DNA of 12,845 bases, taken from positions 1 to 12,845 of the forward strand of contig JACJZG010000034.1 in assembly GCA_020635715.1 (NCBI GenBank), read 5' to 3'. This document shows, in pieces, positions 12,238 through 12,845 of this stretch (position 1 is its first letter; every line of letters starts with the position of its first letter). The stretch is from Flavobacteriales bacterium (GTDB lineage: Bacteria; Bacteroidota; Bacteroidia; Flavobacteriales_F; PHOS-HE28). The position numbers and the translations under genes are program-made. The notes beneath the pieces were generated by a model. It had not been told where the DNA came from. It saw only the letters and a list, made by a program, of their open reading frames with translations, and ran no database searches.

Positions 12238-12845
12238 ATGCCCTTCCCATCAGACCTCGAGATCGCGCAACAGGCGCGCATGCAGCCCATCAACGCCATC
12301 GGTGAGAAGCTCGGCATCCCTGCCGACGACCTGGAACTCTACGGTCGTTACAAGGCGAAGCTGCCGCTGGTGTTGATCGATGAGAAGCGGATCAAGAAGA
12401 GCAAGCTCATCCTCGTGACCGCCGTGTCACCGACGCCTGCCGGGGAAGGGAAGACCACCACGAGCATCGGCCTGTGCGAAGGATTGAACAAGGTCGGCAG
12501 GAAGGCCGCTGTGGTGCTGCGCGAACCTTCACTTGGGCCGGTGTTCGGTGTGAAAGGCGGTGCAGCTGGCGGTGGTTATGCCCAGGTGGTGCCCATGGAG
12601 GACATCAACCTGCACTTCACAGGTGACTTCGCGGCCATCGAGAAGGCCAACAACCTGCTGGCGGCCTTGATCGACAACAACCTGCAGAGCAAGACGAAGA
12701 ACCTGCAGATCGATCCGCGCACCATCGCCTGGAAGCGGGTGATCGACATGAACGACCGCGCTTTGCGCGACATCGTGATCGGCCTCGGCGGCACCGGCAA
12801 CGGCATCCCCCGGCAGGACGGCTTCAACATCACCGCGGCCAGCGA
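12238..12845 (+). CDS. fhs: Formate-tetrahydrofolate ligase, N-terminal part (3' truncated)
   Basis: The first 202 residues of a protein that is usually about 555 long; the frame is still open at the window end. The enzyme makes 10-formyl-THF from formate, THF and ATP. The early region has MQPINAIGEKLGIP and LELYGRYKAKL (residues 15-41), and the ATP loop is TPAGEGKTTTSIGL (66-79), the family signature. It continues with REPSLGPVFGVKGGAAGGGYAQV, and HFTGDFAAIEKANNLL replaces the HFTGDFHAI form of clostridial enzymes; I believe the A-for-H version is normal in Bacteroidota. WKRVIDMNDRALRDIV and GGTGNGIPR follow. The start ATG 12238 gives the expected N-terminus. It is on the same strand as aroB and aroA, 51 bases after aroA. 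Confidence 0.95.
   Translation, partial: MPFPSDLEIAQQARMQPINAIGEKLGIPADDLELYGRYKAKLPLVLIDEKRIKKSKLILVTAVSPTPAGEGKTTTSIGLCEGLNKVGRKAAVVLREPSLGPVFGVKGGAAGGGYAQVVPMEDINLHFTGDFAAIEKANNLLAALIDNNLQSKTKNLQIDPRTIAWKRVIDMNDRALRDIVIGLGGTGNGIPRQDGFNITAAS

Overview
The window looks like the chromosome of a fairly GC-rich member of the Bacteroidota, probably the Flavobacteriales. The clues are a PorX-type gene end, proteins with type IX secretion (T9SS) C-terminal signals, a proline dehydrogenase/aroB divergent pair with Flavobacteriia-like proteins, weak or absent Shine-Dalgarno sites, and several TAnnTTTG-like -7 elements. No rRNA, tRNA, CRISPR array, transposase or phage module is visible.

Layout. (1) 1-3716, plus strand: the 3' end of porX, tsaE, alanine dehydrogenase (ald) and a small DUF4258-like membrane-anchored protein. 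Two extra small genes interrupt this series: a BamE/SmpA-like protein (307-792) between porX and tsaE, and an S23/TIGR02436-type four-helix bundle protein (2745-3230) between ald and the DUF4258-like gene. (2) 3727-4134, minus strand: a three-pass membrane protein. (3) 4135-5074: a 940-base stretch with no convincing gene, holding a 17-unit TC microsatellite and a minus-strand promoter-like element and terminator that could bound a small RNA. (4) 5075-8481, plus strand: two consecutive secreted proteins with T9SS-like C-terminal domains, the second a tail-fibre-like protein with an intramolecular chaperone (S74) domain. A strong bidirectional terminator follows. (5) 8554-9750, minus strand: proline dehydrogenase, divergent from (6) aroB, aroA and the 5' part of fhs (formate-tetrahydrofolate ligase), which run to the window edge.

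The most striking structure is that each of the two extra genes in region 1 is enclosed by a pair of inverted arrays with the same design. Each array is four units of eight bases, made of a constant hexamer plus two variable bases. The hexamer is GATCAG for the first cassette and CATGTG for the second, and the far array is the reverse complement. The arrays start 4-6 bases after the upstream stop codon and end 8-9 bases before the downstream start, and both downstream genes have non-ATG starts. A third, unpaired array of the same constant-plus-NN kind (ACTCG + NN, mostly 7-base period) lies before ald. This suggests a family of small-gene cassettes, or an array-based mobile or regulatory element, inserted into conserved intergenic gaps. 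I know of no description of this exact arrangement, but I could not search.

A second structural oddity is a near-perfect 59-base hairpin inside the signal-peptide coding region of the 5075-6112 gene, which looks like a palindromic element carried in frame. Functionally the genes cover control of type IX secretion (porX), secreted T9SS cargo, tRNA t6A modification (tsaE), alanine and proline catabolism, the shikimate pathway and one-carbon metabolism.
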